A stretch of DNA of 64,000 bases from contig JAGDZR010000018.1 in NCBI GenBank assembly GCA_049115695.1, positions 144,623 through 208,622 on the forward strand. Reading direction: 5' to 3'. The number at the start of each line of letters is the position of its first letter. The first letter of the stretch is position 1. Shown piece after piece: positions 9,782 to 18,759 of this stretch. The stretch comes from JAGDZR01 sp049115695 (GTDB taxonomy: Bacteria > Bacteroidota > Bacteroidia > Cytophagales > Cyclobacteriaceae). Position numbers and translations under genes: made by a program. The notes beneath the pieces were generated by a model, which saw nothing but the letters and a program-made list of their open reading frames with translations, was not told the origin of the DNA and ran no database searches.

Positions 9782-10372
9782 TTAGGCTCTCTTCAACGCA
9801 AGTTTTATCAGCTCTTCCAAGGTGAGATCCTGATCTTCGTTCAGCAGGGCGTCTACAGTCTTTTCGGCGGCTGGTTTGCCGATTCCTAAGGTGATCAATG
9901 CGGATAACGCTTCACTGCGTAATCTATTGTTAGGAGATGAAGGGATTTTAATGGCTTTGTCAAGTAATCCTTCCTTCTTCATTTTGTCCTTGAGTTCAAG
10001 CACAATCCTCTGAGCTGTTTTGGCTCCAATGCCTTTTACTCCCTGGATTACCTTTACGTTTTCATGGGCAATGGCAGCTTGTAGCTCTTCTGCCGACAAA
10101 CTGGACAAAATCATGAGTGCAGTACTGGGGCCAACGCCACTAATTCCGATCAGGTCCTGGAACCTTTTTTTTTCAGAGGCGTGGTAAAAACCATAGAGTG
10201 TTTGCGCATCTTCCTTGACATGGAAATGAGTATGCAGACGCACTTTTTTCAGTGATTTGACTTCACTAAAGGTCGTTAATGAAATTTTCACTTCGTATCC
10301 AATGCCATTTACATCAATAATGACATGGGTTGGTTCCTTCAATTCAAGCTTTCCTTCGAGATAGGTAATCAT
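9782..10372 (-). CDS. ruvA: Holliday junction branch migration protein RuvA
   Basis: RuvA binds the four-way junction as a tetramer and positions RuvB for branch migration. This 196 aa protein has the N-terminal OB fold (MITYLEGKL, GIGYEVKISL, HFHVKEDAQTLYGF), the two helix-hairpin-helix motifs (LIGISGVGPSTALMIL and VKGIGAKTAQRIVLELKDK), and the C-terminal RuvB-binding domain (LRSEALSALITLGIGKPAAE). Its start overlaps the maeB stop by four bases (ATGA), which indicates coupled translation. It is directly followed by sprA. Confidence 0.97.
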   Translation of the reverse strand: MITYLEGKLELKEPTHVIIDVNGIGYEVKISLTTFSEVKSLKKVRLHTHFHVKEDAQTLYGFYHASEKKRFQDLIGISGVGPSTALMILSSLSAEELQAAIAHENVKVIQGVKGIGAKTAQRIVLELKDKMKKEGLLDKAIKIPSSPNNRLRSEALSALITLGIGKPAAEKTVDALLNEDQDLTLEELIKLALKRA

Positions 10373-12648
10373 TTGGTCATTTTTTGTTCAGTAACCTGTG
10401 CATCAACTACTGCAATTGCCGTCATGTTAAACACATCACGAACGCTGCTACCTACCTGTAGCACATGAACAGATTTTCGTGTGCCCATTAGAACCGGGCC
10501 GATCCCTTCAGCTCCTCCGAGTTCCATTAGCAATTTGTACGCAATATTACCGGATTCCAGATTAGGAAATATCAGTGTGTTGGCTCCTTCATCAGCAAGT
10601 TCGCTGAAAGCGTAGTTTTCTTTGATTAAATCACGATTGATAGCGACATTGGCCTGGATATCTCCGTCGATGACGAGCTCAGGCCATTTTACTTTTGCTT
10701 TTTTGACCGCACCAGCCATTTTCTTTGGAACAGATCCAGCTGCAGAGCCGAAATTTGAATAGGACAATCCCGCGATGCGTGGCTCTGCATCAAAGAATCT
10801 GACAGCCCTCGAAGTAAGCCCGATAATATCCACCAACTCATCCTCTGACGGGTCAATATTGACAGTGGTATCTGCAAAAAAGTAGTTTCCTTTTTGACTG
10901 CTCACAATGTACATTCCTCCAACGCGGTTGATTCCATCTTCAACCCCTATAATCTGCAGGGCCGGAACTATGGTTCGTGGGTAGTCATTGGACAATCCGG
11001 AAATGAGCGCATCGGCCTCACCCAGGTGCACCATCATGGCGCCATAATAATTTCGGCTTACCATTGCTTTGCGGGCAAGGTTGAGCGTCATCCCTTTTCG
11101 TTGACGCATTTCGAAGAAAATTTCAGCGTATTCATGCCGCTTTTCCTCTTCATTCCATGGATCTATGATTTGGCAATTACCCAAATCCAATTCATTTTCT
11201 TTTACTATGCTGGCAATTTTTGCGGGGTTACCCAATAGTATTGGAATAGCGATCTGTTCATCATATACCTGCTGAGCAGCTTTCAGAATGGTCGGGTCAT
11301 CTGCTTCTGCAAATACAACTCTTTTAGGGTTACGCCTTGCTCTGGAAACAATCCTGGATATGAGACGATGATCGAGTCCAATACGCTCATTAAGTTCAGT
11401 TTCATAAGCTTCCCAATCTTCAATTTTTCTTTGCGCCACTCCAGATGCAATGGCAGCTTTTGCGACAGATGGCGATATGACGGTGATCAGTCTTGGATCA
11501 AGTGGTTTTGGGATCAGATAGTCCCTACTGAATTTAAGTGATTTGGTACCATAAGCTTTCAAAACCAGTTCAGGAACTTGCTCAGTAGCCAGATTAGCAA
11601 TGGCTGTTACTGCAGCCATTTTCATTTCTTCATTAATCTCTGTAGCACGAACATCCATCGCGCCACGGAAGATATATGGGAATCCGAGCACATTGTTGAC
11701 CTGATTAGGATGATCTGATCGTCCTGTAGCCATGATGATGTCTTCTCGCGTGCTCATTGCTAATTCATATGCGATTTCCGGATCGGGATTTGACAATGCA
11801 AACACAATCGGATCACTGGCCATAGACTTGAGCATTTCAGTAGTCATGACATTGGCAATGGACAACCCTAAAAATACATCCGCCCCAACCAATGCATCAT
11901 CCAGTGCCTGGAGATCGCGATGGGTAGCATATTTGCTCTTATCTGGACCAAGATTAGGCCGATCAGCACGAATTACTCCTTTGGAATCAGTCATGACAAT
12001 ATTCTCGGCTTTTGCTCCTAGATGGACATAAAGATCTGTACAGGCCATAGCGGCCGCACCAGCGCCACTTACCACTATTTTGATTTCATCGACTTTTTTG
12101 CCATTGATTTTCAGCGCGTTGATCAGTGCTGCACTGGAAATAATAGCGGTCCCATGCTGGTCATCGTGCATGACCGGTATATTCATTTGTGCTCTTAGCT
12201 CTCGTTCTATTTTGAAACTTTCAGGTGCCTTGATATCTTCTAGATTGATACCTCCGAAAGTTGGCTCAAGAGATTTTACAATTTGAATAAACTTGTCAGG
12301 ATCTGTTTCATTGATCTCAATATCAAATACATCTATGCCGGCGAATTTCTTAAAAAGGACTCCCTTCCCTTCCATTACGGGCTTGGAAGCCTCCGGCCCA
12401 ATATTACCCAAGCCAAGGACGGCTGTTCCATTGGAGATGACGCCAACAAGATTGCCTTTGGCAGTGTACTTATATACATCCTGTTTATTTTTTGCAATTT
12501 CTAAACAGGGTTCAGCGACTCCTGGTGAATAGGCAAGTGCCAAATCATGTTGACTGGTAAGTGGCTTTGTTGGAGATACCTGAATTTTTCCAGCAGGAGA
12601 TGAAGAGTGGAAATCCAGCGCCTCTTTTTTTCTGACTTTTGCACACAT
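10369..12648 (-). CDS. maeB: NADP-dependent malic enzyme with phosphotransacetylase-like domain
   Basis: This enzyme decarboxylates malate to pyruvate, producing NADPH. Residues 1 to about 425 are the malic enzyme: tyrosine Y40 in DLALAYSPGVAEPC, K95 in GPEASKPVMEGKGVLFKKF, the metal site HDDQHGTAIISSA, and the Rossmann loop VVSGAGAAAMAC. Residues from about 430 to 759 form the phosphotransacetylase-like domain (RVVFAEADDPTILKAA onwards), which is regulatory in MaeB proteins. The 759 aa length matches the two-domain type. It is 25 bases downstream of the DUF4837 gene and overlaps ruvA by four bases. Confidence 0.95.
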   Translation of the reverse strand: MCAKVRKKEALDFHSSSPAGKIQVSPTKPLTSQHDLALAYSPGVAEPCLEIAKNKQDVYKYTAKGNLVGVISNGTAVLGLGNIGPEASKPVMEGKGVLFKKFAGIDVFDIEINETDPDKFIQIVKSLEPTFGGINLEDIKAPESFKIERELRAQMNIPVMHDDQHGTAIISSAALINALKINGKKVDEIKIVVSGAGAAAMACTDLYVHLGAKAENIVMTDSKGVIRADRPNLGPDKSKYATHRDLQALDDALVGADVFLGLSIANVMTTEMLKSMASDPIVFALSNPDPEIAYELAMSTREDIIMATGRSDHPNQVNNVLGFPYIFRGAMDVRATEINEEMKMAAVTAIANLATEQVPELVLKAYGTKSLKFSRDYLIPKPLDPRLITVISPSVAKAAIASGVAQRKIEDWEAYETELNERIGLDHRLISRIVSRARRNPKRVVFAEADDPTILKAAQQVYDEQIAIPILLGNPAKIASIVKENELDLGNCQIIDPWNEEEKRHEYAEIFFEMRQRKGMTLNLARKAMVSRNYYGAMMVHLGEADALISGLSNDYPRTIVPALQIIGVEDGINRVGGMYIVSSQKGNYFFADTTVNIDPSEDELVDIIGLTSRAVRFFDAEPRIAGLSYSNFGSAAGSVPKKMAGAVKKAKVKWPELVIDGDIQANVAINRDLIKENYAFSELADEGANTLIFPNLESGNIAYKLLMELGGAEGIGPVLMGTRKSVHVLQVGSSVRDVFNMTAIAVVDAQVTEQKMTK

Positions 12649-12673
12649 GAGGTTGGCTTGTTAGCGGTGAAAT

Positions 12674-13744
12674 TTATTTGATTGATTTGGTCTCGAAAGT
12701 TGATAGTATGGCGTCAACTTCCCTTATCATGTTTTTCTTTTTTGTGCCAGGTGAGTATACATAGCCTTCGATGTAATAAATCATTTGAGCAGATTCATCT
12801 ACAAGCGTGTAACTGATATAAGGACCACCACCAGAGTTATCACTGACCTTCCATAATCCTCTGATTTCTTTGGCATAGCTTCCCTTGAAGCTGGTTTGGC
12901 GAATGTTTGCTCCGATGATATCTGGTCGGTATTGACGCGTGATATATAAGTCAGCCTTCTCGCCATCCCGCAGGTTGGTTTCGGTGACCTTGTCTCTAAA
13001 AGCTAACACATCATCAAATACTTCCGCAGACGTGTAGGGTTCATAATAGACGAATACGTTTTGCTCGCGATCAGCTCTTAAATGTCTAAACCAGAAGAAG
13101 TTTTTCGCGTTTTTTGCCAGTTCCCACCCAAAGGGTACGTTGATCGTAAACGGGTGGTCTTCCGCTATCTTCTTTTCAAGCTCTACTTCCCTTGATTTAA
13201 ATAGCCGGCTTTTGATTTGATCCCGCTCGATAGTTTCAAAGAGATTTCTAATTTGACTTTGATTGGCTAGAATTTTCTCAGCAAGTTTCTTTTCATTTTG
13301 GGCAAACAAGAATAGAATAACCTGTCCTTTGGCAAATTCATCTCGTTTGATTGTCATGTACAATGATGTGTCCGACTGAATTTTCTTGAGCGATTCGTTG
13401 GTGAAATACCCTTGAATGGCTCTGTTTTCTCTTGATCGATCTGATAATGTCATAGCAAAGACCATGTTCCTGGCTGATTTCAGAACAGAATTCAAACCAT
13501 ATGGATTGACTTTGTTGACATTAAACTGTGGCTCATCTTGTGGCAATCCTTGCATCGGAGCACGGAGTGTTTTTCTGATTGCGCTCCCCGCTTGGTTTTC
13601 CCAGAGAGCCGAATCCATGACCAGAATGATTTCTCCTATATCGCCCCTTGCATTTGGCATTAACTCATCTTTCAGATTTTGGGAGGCTTCACCACAGGAA
13701 AGGATAATAGCAGCCGTAAATAGAAGGGTCAGAAATCTGTTCAT
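12674..13744 (-). CDS. DUF4837 family lipoprotein
   Basis: This 356 aa protein has a lipoprotein signal, with LSCG giving the lipidated cysteine C17. After it come NARGDIGEIILVMDSALWENQAG and a C-terminal half ending in a SYTLVDE..MIYYIEGYVYSPG stretch, the pattern of DUF4837, a Bacteroidota family of unknown function. It is probably anchored in the envelope facing the periplasm. It is the first gene of the run DUF4837-maeB-ruvA-sprA-gcvH-vanZ, although a functional link to secretion is not shown. Confidence 0.8.
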   Translation of the reverse strand: MNRFLTLLFTAAIILSCGEASQNLKDELMPNARGDIGEIILVMDSALWENQAGSAIRKTLRAPMQGLPQDEPQFNVNKVNPYGLNSVLKSARNMVFAMTLSDRSRENRAIQGYFTNESLKKIQSDTSLYMTIKRDEFAKGQVILFLFAQNEKKLAEKILANQSQIRNLFETIERDQIKSRLFKSREVELEKKIAEDHPFTINVPFGWELAKNAKNFFWFRHLRADREQNVFVYYEPYTSAEVFDDVLAFRDKVTETNLRDGEKADLYITRQYRPDIIGANIRQTSFKGSYAKEIRGLWKVSDNSGGGPYISYTLVDESAQMIYYIEGYVYSPGTKKKNMIREVDAILSTFETKSIK

Positions 13745-13805
13745 GGATTTAATAGCTTGATGGATTAAAATTAGTTCATTAGAACTACAACGTGTACTTA
13801 AACGG

Positions 13806-15149
13806 TCATTCCGAACCCAGAATCAAGGCTTGACCTGAGTGAATGGTATTGCCCGTCAGATTATTTAAACTCTTCAGTTTTTCAATAGTCACATTTTGAG
13901 CACGAGAAATGTCCCACAAAGTATCTCCGGATTGCACATAATAGACCTTGCCTCCCTGAGGAGCTGAACGAGCTTTTTGAGTAGTGGTATTGGCAGAGGC
14001 ATAAAGATCTTTAGTAGAACTTGAGTATGCTGGTAATACCCAAATGTTTAACCTCTGTCCAACCCTGATCAGATTAGAACTGAGGTTGTTCCACTTTTTA
14101 AGGTCAGAAACTCTAACGCCGTATCTTCTGGCAATAGTGCCCAATACATCACCGCTTCTTACGCGGTAAACCTGCTTAACCCTACCATAGGTGCTTCCAG
14201 GTTCGTTTCTTGCCAAATATTGAAGATGAGCTTTTCCTACTTTTCCAGCTGTGTCATACAGGAATGATCGATTTTCATTCACAGAGGCCTTCATGTCAGC
14301 GGGCACACGAAGTGAGAAATTGTTGGTTCCCTCGGGTAACGCTCCTCTTTTGATCGAAGGGTTAAGCACTAGTAGGTCATCCAGGCAGATATCTGCGTTG
14401 CTGGCAAACGTTTCCAAATGAAAATACTGATTAACATTCAAGGTGTCGTAGGCAGGCAAATCCATGATTTGTTCTGGAAATAAGTTATGCTCTTCTGTAT
14501 GATTAAAAGCATAGACTATGGCTACATATTGGGGAACATACGATCTCGTTTCTCTTGGGAGGTATCTGTAGATTTCCCAGAATGCTGTTTTGTAACCACT
14601 TCTTCTGATCGCTTTTCTAACATTTCCAGGCCCACAATTGTACGCGGCAAGTGCCAACTCCCAATCATCAAACATCCTGTATAGATCGCGAAGATGTCTT
14701 GCTGCCGCATCGGATGCTTTATATGGATCCATTCGGTCGTCTACATACCAGTTGTATTTGAGGCCATACATTTTGCCGGTCGAACCGATAAACTGCCAAA
14801 GGCCAACAGCATTTGCTCTTGAAATGGCGTCAGTTCGCAACCCACTTTCAACTACAGATAAGTATTTGAGTTCATCAGGCAGATTGTATTTTGCCAAAGC
14901 AGCTTCAAATATTGGGAAATAGTAATCCTTCATTCCCAGTACTTTTCGGGTGTAATCCCGATCGCGAACTGTGAAATAGTCGACAAAACCTTTTACTCTT
15001 TCGTTGAAGTTTAAGGCGACCTCATTTTCCAAGCACTCCAGTCGATCAGCCATTTCGTAATAGGTGACATCCGGGATGTGGTCATAGGTTGATTGTCCAA
15101 ACAGGTTTGAACTCAAAAAGAAAACGACTATGGTGTACCACTTGCTCAT
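13806..15149 (-). CDS. LysM lytic transglycosylase (MltD-like)
   Basis: It cleaves the MurNAc-GlcNAc bond of peptidoglycan in the periplasm. The 447 aa begin with a signal peptide (to about residue 19, ending LFGQ). The SLT domain has catalytic E101 in SVVESGLRTDA, then AVGLWQFI and LAAYNCGPGNVRKAI. Two LysM domains follow, at about 330-375 (YRVRSGDVLGTIARRYGV) and 402-446 (YYVQSGDTLWDISRAQNV), which bind the glycan strand. It lies eight bases after gatA in the tatA-gatA run; the pairing with gatA seems positional, not functional. Confidence 0.93.
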   Translation of the reverse strand: MSKWYTIVVFFLSSNLFGQSTYDHIPDVTYYEMADRLECLENEVALNFNERVKGFVDYFTVRDRDYTRKVLGMKDYYFPIFEAALAKYNLPDELKYLSVVESGLRTDAISRANAVGLWQFIGSTGKMYGLKYNWYVDDRMDPYKASDAAARHLRDLYRMFDDWELALAAYNCGPGNVRKAIRRSGYKTAFWEIYRYLPRETRSYVPQYVAIVYAFNHTEEHNLFPEQIMDLPAYDTLNVNQYFHLETFASNADICLDDLLVLNPSIKRGALPEGTNNFSLRVPADMKASVNENRSFLYDTAGKVGKAHLQYLARNEPGSTYGRVKQVYRVRSGDVLGTIARRYGVRVSDLKKWNNLSSNLIRVGQRLNIWVLPAYSSSTKDLYASANTTTQKARSAPQGGKVYYVQSGDTLWDISRAQNVTIEKLKSLNNLTGNTIHSGQALILGSE

Positions 15150-15157
15150 GTCCGATT

Positions 15158-16579
15158 CTATTCTGATAAAAGAGACTTTGAAAATGACAATAATTTGTGC
15201 TCCTCAAAGGCACCCGCAACGAACTGCATTCCGATAGGCATGTCTGATTGATCTTTTCCAAAAGGTAATGAAATGGCCGTGACGCCTGCCACAGAGGCCT
15301 GGACGGTGAAAAGATCAGCCAAATACATTTGTATTGGATCAGCTGTTTTTGCTCCTATTTCAAAAGCAGTAGTAGGTGCGGTCGGCATTAGGATGAAATC
15401 ATGGTCCTTTAAAATGTTTTCCGTAAAATCCTTAATCACCCGTCTTACTTTTTGTGCCTTCGTGTAGAACGCATCATGATAGCTTGCAGAGAGCACGAAC
15501 GTGCCAAGAATAATTCGGTGCAACACCTCATTACCAAACCCAATGGTTTTGGACTTCTTGTACATGTCTTCCAAGCCAGCTGGTTCAGGATAACGATAGC
15601 CATACCTCACGCCATCATATCGAGATAAATTCGCACTTGCTTCAGCAGAGGTGAGAATGTAGTAAGTAGGAAGTAGAAAATCTAAATATGGAAAATGGAC
15701 TTTGTCAATGGTGTGCCCTTCAGCCTCCAGTTTGTCTGCCATATCCTTCATGGCATTTTTAATAGCTGGATCGAGACCTTCAGCCTCCGCTATTTCTTCG
15801 AAGTATGCGATGCGGTATTTCTGTCCTACAATCGGAGTTGTATATTGATCAACAGGTTGATAACTGCTTGTACTGTCCATTTCGTCTTGACCAGACATTA
15901 TTTCCATGGCCAGCGCTGTATCATATACGCTTTTTGAGATTACGCCTACACAGTCAAAAGAACTTGCATAGGCTGTTACACCGTATCTGGAAATTCTCGA
16001 ATAGGTGGGCTTGATGCCTACCAGTCCGGTAAATGCAGCAGGCTGTCTGATTGAGCCGCCAGTGTCTGTGCCAATAGAAATCTGACACATGTCAGCCTGT
16101 ACAGCCACAGCACTACCACCAGAAGATCCTCCCGGGACCTTATTCGTGTCAGCCGCATTTCTTGCAGGTCCGAATGCCGAGTTCTCATTAGATGAACCCA
16201 TCGCAAATTCATCACAGTTTTGACGCCCAATGATAATGGCATCTTCGTCTATTAGCCTTTGAACTGAAGTTGCGGTGATTTGACTTTCGAACCCTTCGAG
16301 GATTTTGCTACTGGCAGTCATTCCATGCCCTTGATAGCAGAAGAGATCCTTAATCCCCACAACCATGCCCGCTAATCTGCCTGCATTGCCATCTTGCAAC
16401 TTGGTATCGATTTCTTCAGCCTTGGCTAAAGCGCTTTCGGTAAAAACTTCAAGAAAGGCATTGAGTTTTGGGTTGAGCTTTTCTATCCGGTCCAGATAGT
16501 ACTGAACCAGCTCCACACAGGTAATCTTACCCTCAGACAGATCCGCTCTAATCTGCTGATGAGAAGAGTAGTTAATCAA
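15158..16579 (-). CDS. gatA: Asp-tRNA(Asn)/Glu-tRNA(Gln) amidotransferase subunit A
   Basis: GatA is the glutaminase/amidase subunit of GatCAB, which converts misacylated Glu-tRNA(Gln) or Asp-tRNA(Asn). The 473 aa contain the amidase signature: catalytic K77 in VVGIKDLFCYQGHGMTASS, and the Ser-cis-Ser segment in PGGSSGGSAVAV followed by GTDTGGSIRQPAAFTG. The N-terminus (REDLSEGK-like, TCVELVQYYLDRIEK) and length are normal. It overlaps the tatA stop by four bases. gatB and gatC are not in the window. Confidence 0.95.
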   Translation of the reverse strand: MINYSSHQQIRADLSEGKITCVELVQYYLDRIEKLNPKLNAFLEVFTESALAKAEEIDTKLQDGNAGRLAGMVVGIKDLFCYQGHGMTASSKILEGFESQITATSVQRLIDEDAIIIGRQNCDEFAMGSSNENSAFGPARNAADTNKVPGGSSGGSAVAVQADMCQISIGTDTGGSIRQPAAFTGLVGIKPTYSRISRYGVTAYASSFDCVGVISKSVYDTALAMEIMSGQDEMDSTSSYQPVDQYTTPIVGQKYRIAYFEEIAEAEGLDPAIKNAMKDMADKLEAEGHTIDKVHFPYLDFLLPTYYILTSAEASANLSRYDGVRYGYRYPEPAGLEDMYKKSKTIGFGNEVLHRIILGTFVLSASYHDAFYTKAQKVRRVIKDFTENILKDHDFILMPTAPTTAFEIGAKTADPIQMYLADLFTVQASVAGVTAISLPFGKDQSDMPIGMQFVAGAFEEHKLLSFSKSLLSE

Positions 16580-16788
16580 TTATTGGTAGGTTTCTCCTCT
16601 GTAGCTTTTCCGCCCTCTTCGATTTCCTGTTTGATTTCTTTGGTGGCATCCTTAAACTCACGGATCCCTTTGCCCATTCCTCTTGCGATTTCTGGAATTT
16701 TCTTAGCTCCAAAAAAGATCACAACAAAAAGGACGATTACCACCCATTCCATACCTCCAGGCCATCCAAATGCTAAAACAGTATTCAT
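16576..16788 (-). CDS. tatA: twin-arginine translocase subunit TatA/TatB-like
   Basis: This 70 aa protein has one N-terminal membrane helix (MEWVVIVLFVVIFFGAKK) and the hinge KKIPEIARGMGKGIREFK. An amphipathic helix and a charged tail follow, which is the TatA plan for the pore-forming subunit that moves folded proteins. Like most Bacteroidota TatA it has FG after the helix. It is the first gene of tatA-gatA-lytic transglycosylase and has a promoter-like box 30-37 bases upstream. Confidence 0.92.
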   Translation of the reverse strand: MNTVLAFGWPGGMEWVVIVLFVVIFFGAKKIPEIARGMGKGIREFKDATKEIKQEIEEGGKATEEKPTNN

Positions 16789-16817
16789 ATTTATTAACTT
16801 AATTCCTAACTAATATT

Positions 16818-16825
16818 CAAAGATA
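16818..16825 (-). promoter_or_regulatory. -7 box of the tatA-gatA operon
   Basis: TATCTTTG on the minus strand is an exact TAnnTTTG match, 30-37 bases before the tatA ATG at 16788. No clear -33 TTTG stands at the usual distance. Confidence 0.5.
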
Positions 16826-16847
16826 GCGATAAACCAACTAGAAATGA

Positions 16848-18047
16848 TCAGTTGATCAGCCACTTTTCAGGGTCGAGCTTTTGAGTGTCTTTCCAGACTT
16901 CAAAGTGAACCTCTGAAATGCCGTCAGCGTTGGTGTGGACCTTTCCAATCACTTCTGACGATCGCAAAATTTGACCCTTTTTTACATTCACCTCCTTTAG
17001 TTTGGAGTATACGGTTAAGTAATTACCGTGTTTAACTATAACGACATTGTTGTATCCTGGTAAAAATGCTTTGATTTTGACCTCTCCATCAAATACAGAG
17101 TGAACATCTTGATTTTCATTGGTTTGTATGTCAATGCCATTGCTTTCAATGAATATGTTTTTAAGTACAGGATGCGATTGCCGGCCAAATTTTGTGGTGA
17201 TAAAGCCAGTAGTTACCGGCCATTGTAGATTGTCTTTTTTGGCTTCAAAACGTTCAGTCAGGATGGCGGCATCTTCCAAGGCCAAAGAGGACATGGACTT
17301 GTTTTTCTCCATTTCTGCTTTGATTAGATCGGCAATCAACCTATCCAATCTTTCAATGGATTTTTTCCGATTGGCCATTTCGGTTCGTATTTCTTTCTCC
17401 TTTTTGCCGAGCGCTAGGATGACTCTATCTTTTTCCTTCTTGAGCGCCAGTAATTTCTTATTCTCTCTCAATTGCTGAGTAAGAAGCGTCTTTTGTTCCT
17501 CTCGCTTGATTTCTACATCGCTTCTTTGCAGATTCAACTGCTTGGTTACTTCAACGATTTGGTCGGCTTGAAGCTTCCGGGCCTCAGTGTATTGTTCGAG
17601 GTACTTGAGTCGCATGAAAAGTTGATTGAACGTTTTTGCTGAGAAGAGATAGGTGAGCATGCTGAATCCATGATTGGCTTTATATGACTGGTAGATCATA
17701 CTGGCATATTCTTCTTTCAGTGTCAGGAGGTCAGCCTCCAGGGCATTGGAGACTATGGATAGATCATTGATTTCTCCATTGAGCAAAACGATCTGTTCAT
17801 TGATGGAGGAGATAAGAGATTCACGCGCAAAAATTTGTTGATTGAGGGCTGTTAATTGCCCGACAGTTACTTTTTTTTCCGATTTAGTTTCGGATAATAT
17901 TTTCTCCGCTTCTGCAATTTTTCTGAGGTTCTCCCTTTTCTCAGCCTCTAATTGTTCTTTGGTTTTCTGACCATGAGCCAAAACGCCACAAGATAGTAGC
18001 AGTACCAGTAAGAAAAATCTAGTAAGATTTATACTTCTCAGGAACAT
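16848..18047 (-). CDS. EnvC-like murein hydrolase activator (M23/LytM fold)
   Basis: From ATG 18047 this is a 399 aa exported protein: signal peptide RFFLLVLLLSCGVLAHGQ, a long coiled coil (about residues 20-230) and a C-terminal LytM domain (about 280-399). The catalytic set looks incomplete. The first metal ligand region reads SNGIDIQ where active peptidases have HGxD-like sequence, and the last HxH region reads SEVHFEVW. As in E. coli EnvC, it is therefore more likely an activator of cell-separation amidases than an enzyme itself. An earlier ATG at 18131 would put 28 non-signal residues in front and a 113-base overlap, so 18047 is preferred; it overlaps the DUF4292 gene by 29 bases. Confidence 0.88.
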   Translation of the reverse strand: MFLRSINLTRFFLLVLLLSCGVLAHGQKTKEQLEAEKRENLRKIAEAEKILSETKSEKKVTVGQLTALNQQIFARESLISSINEQIVLLNGEINDLSIVSNALEADLLTLKEEYASMIYQSYKANHGFSMLTYLFSAKTFNQLFMRLKYLEQYTEARKLQADQIVEVTKQLNLQRSDVEIKREEQKTLLTQQLRENKKLLALKKEKDRVILALGKKEKEIRTEMANRKKSIERLDRLIADLIKAEMEKNKSMSSLALEDAAILTERFEAKKDNLQWPVTTGFITTKFGRQSHPVLKNIFIESNGIDIQTNENQDVHSVFDGEVKIKAFLPGYNNVVIVKHGNYLTVYSKLKEVNVKKGQILRSSEVIGKVHTNADGISEVHFEVWKDTQKLDPEKWLIN

Positions 18048-18759
18048 TGAAAGGTAGCTTAGGCTGCTCGTCAAGTAATTGTGCTTTATTGTATCCGATA
18101 CTGATTTGGGTAGTTTGCTTATCTTTTTCAACGTATTCTACGATCGCACTGATGGTATGAGGCAGTATGCCCTCCTCCTCATTCAGCTTCTTAAAATTGC
18201 TGTAATTTACTGAAATCGAATTTTTTGATGCTACATCAGATACATCCAGGTGTTCGAGCTTTTTAGACTCGCCCCCTATAAAATTTGTCACTTCGAAATT
18301 TTCTTGAATTTGACTGAATCTGACCCCATCTCCATCTTCTATCAATTCACTCCTTTTAAATGGGTAGGCCAGATTGCCAACAATCAATGATTCAATGATT
18401 TTGTAATTGACTGGAAAGTCATAAATGTTGCTAAGTTCACGATAGCTCGTGAATAAATATTTGTTGTTGATCCGGTCGAGAAAGAAGACTGAGTCTGTTG
18501 TAATAAGGATTCTGGCAACTTCTACTCCCAATCCAGGTGAAACCGAAACCCAGATGGCGCTATCCTGAGCAACTCGGATCTGTGCTGTGCCAGCTAGATC
18601 TCTTGCTCCATCATCAAATCTGATTTTCGCTCTTGCAGACAGGTATTTGAAATCAAAGTCTTCAATGACCGTATCACTGTTGAACATTCCTCCAAACTTG
18701 CGCGAACAACCTACGGCGATGAGCCCTATTCCAATCAGTATCAAAATTGATCTATTCAT
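18019..18759 (-). CDS. DUF4292 family lipoprotein
   Basis: The chosen start, ATG 18759, puts a lipoprotein signal at the N-terminus (MNRSILILIGIGLIAVGCS, lipid Cys at residue 18) and gives 246 aa; the ATG ten codons earlier would spoil the signal. Conserved DUF4292 features are FDFKYLSARAKIRF, SAIWVSVSPGLGVEVARILI and DSVFFLDRINNKYLF. The pattern of successive strands resembles LolA/LppX-like lipid-binding folds, which is an inference. It overlaps the TPR gene by eight bases upstream and EnvC by 29 downstream; TPR-DUF4292-EnvC is a recurrent Bacteroidota trio. Confidence 0.85.
   Translation of the reverse strand: MNRSILILIGIGLIAVGCSRKFGGMFNSDTVIEDFDFKYLSARAKIRFDDGARDLAGTAQIRVAQDSAIWVSVSPGLGVEVARILITTDSVFFLDRINNKYLFTSYRELSNIYDFPVNYKIIESLIVGNLAYPFKRSELIEDGDGVRFSQIQENFEVTNFIGGESKKLEHLDVSDVASKNSISVNYSNFKKLNEEEGILPHTISAIVEYVEKDKQTTQISIGYNKAQLLDEQPKLPFNVPEKYKSY

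Noticed and set aside
18048..18131. Longer N-terminus of the EnvC-like protein
   Set aside because: It would bury the signal peptide and overlap DUF4292 by 113 bases.
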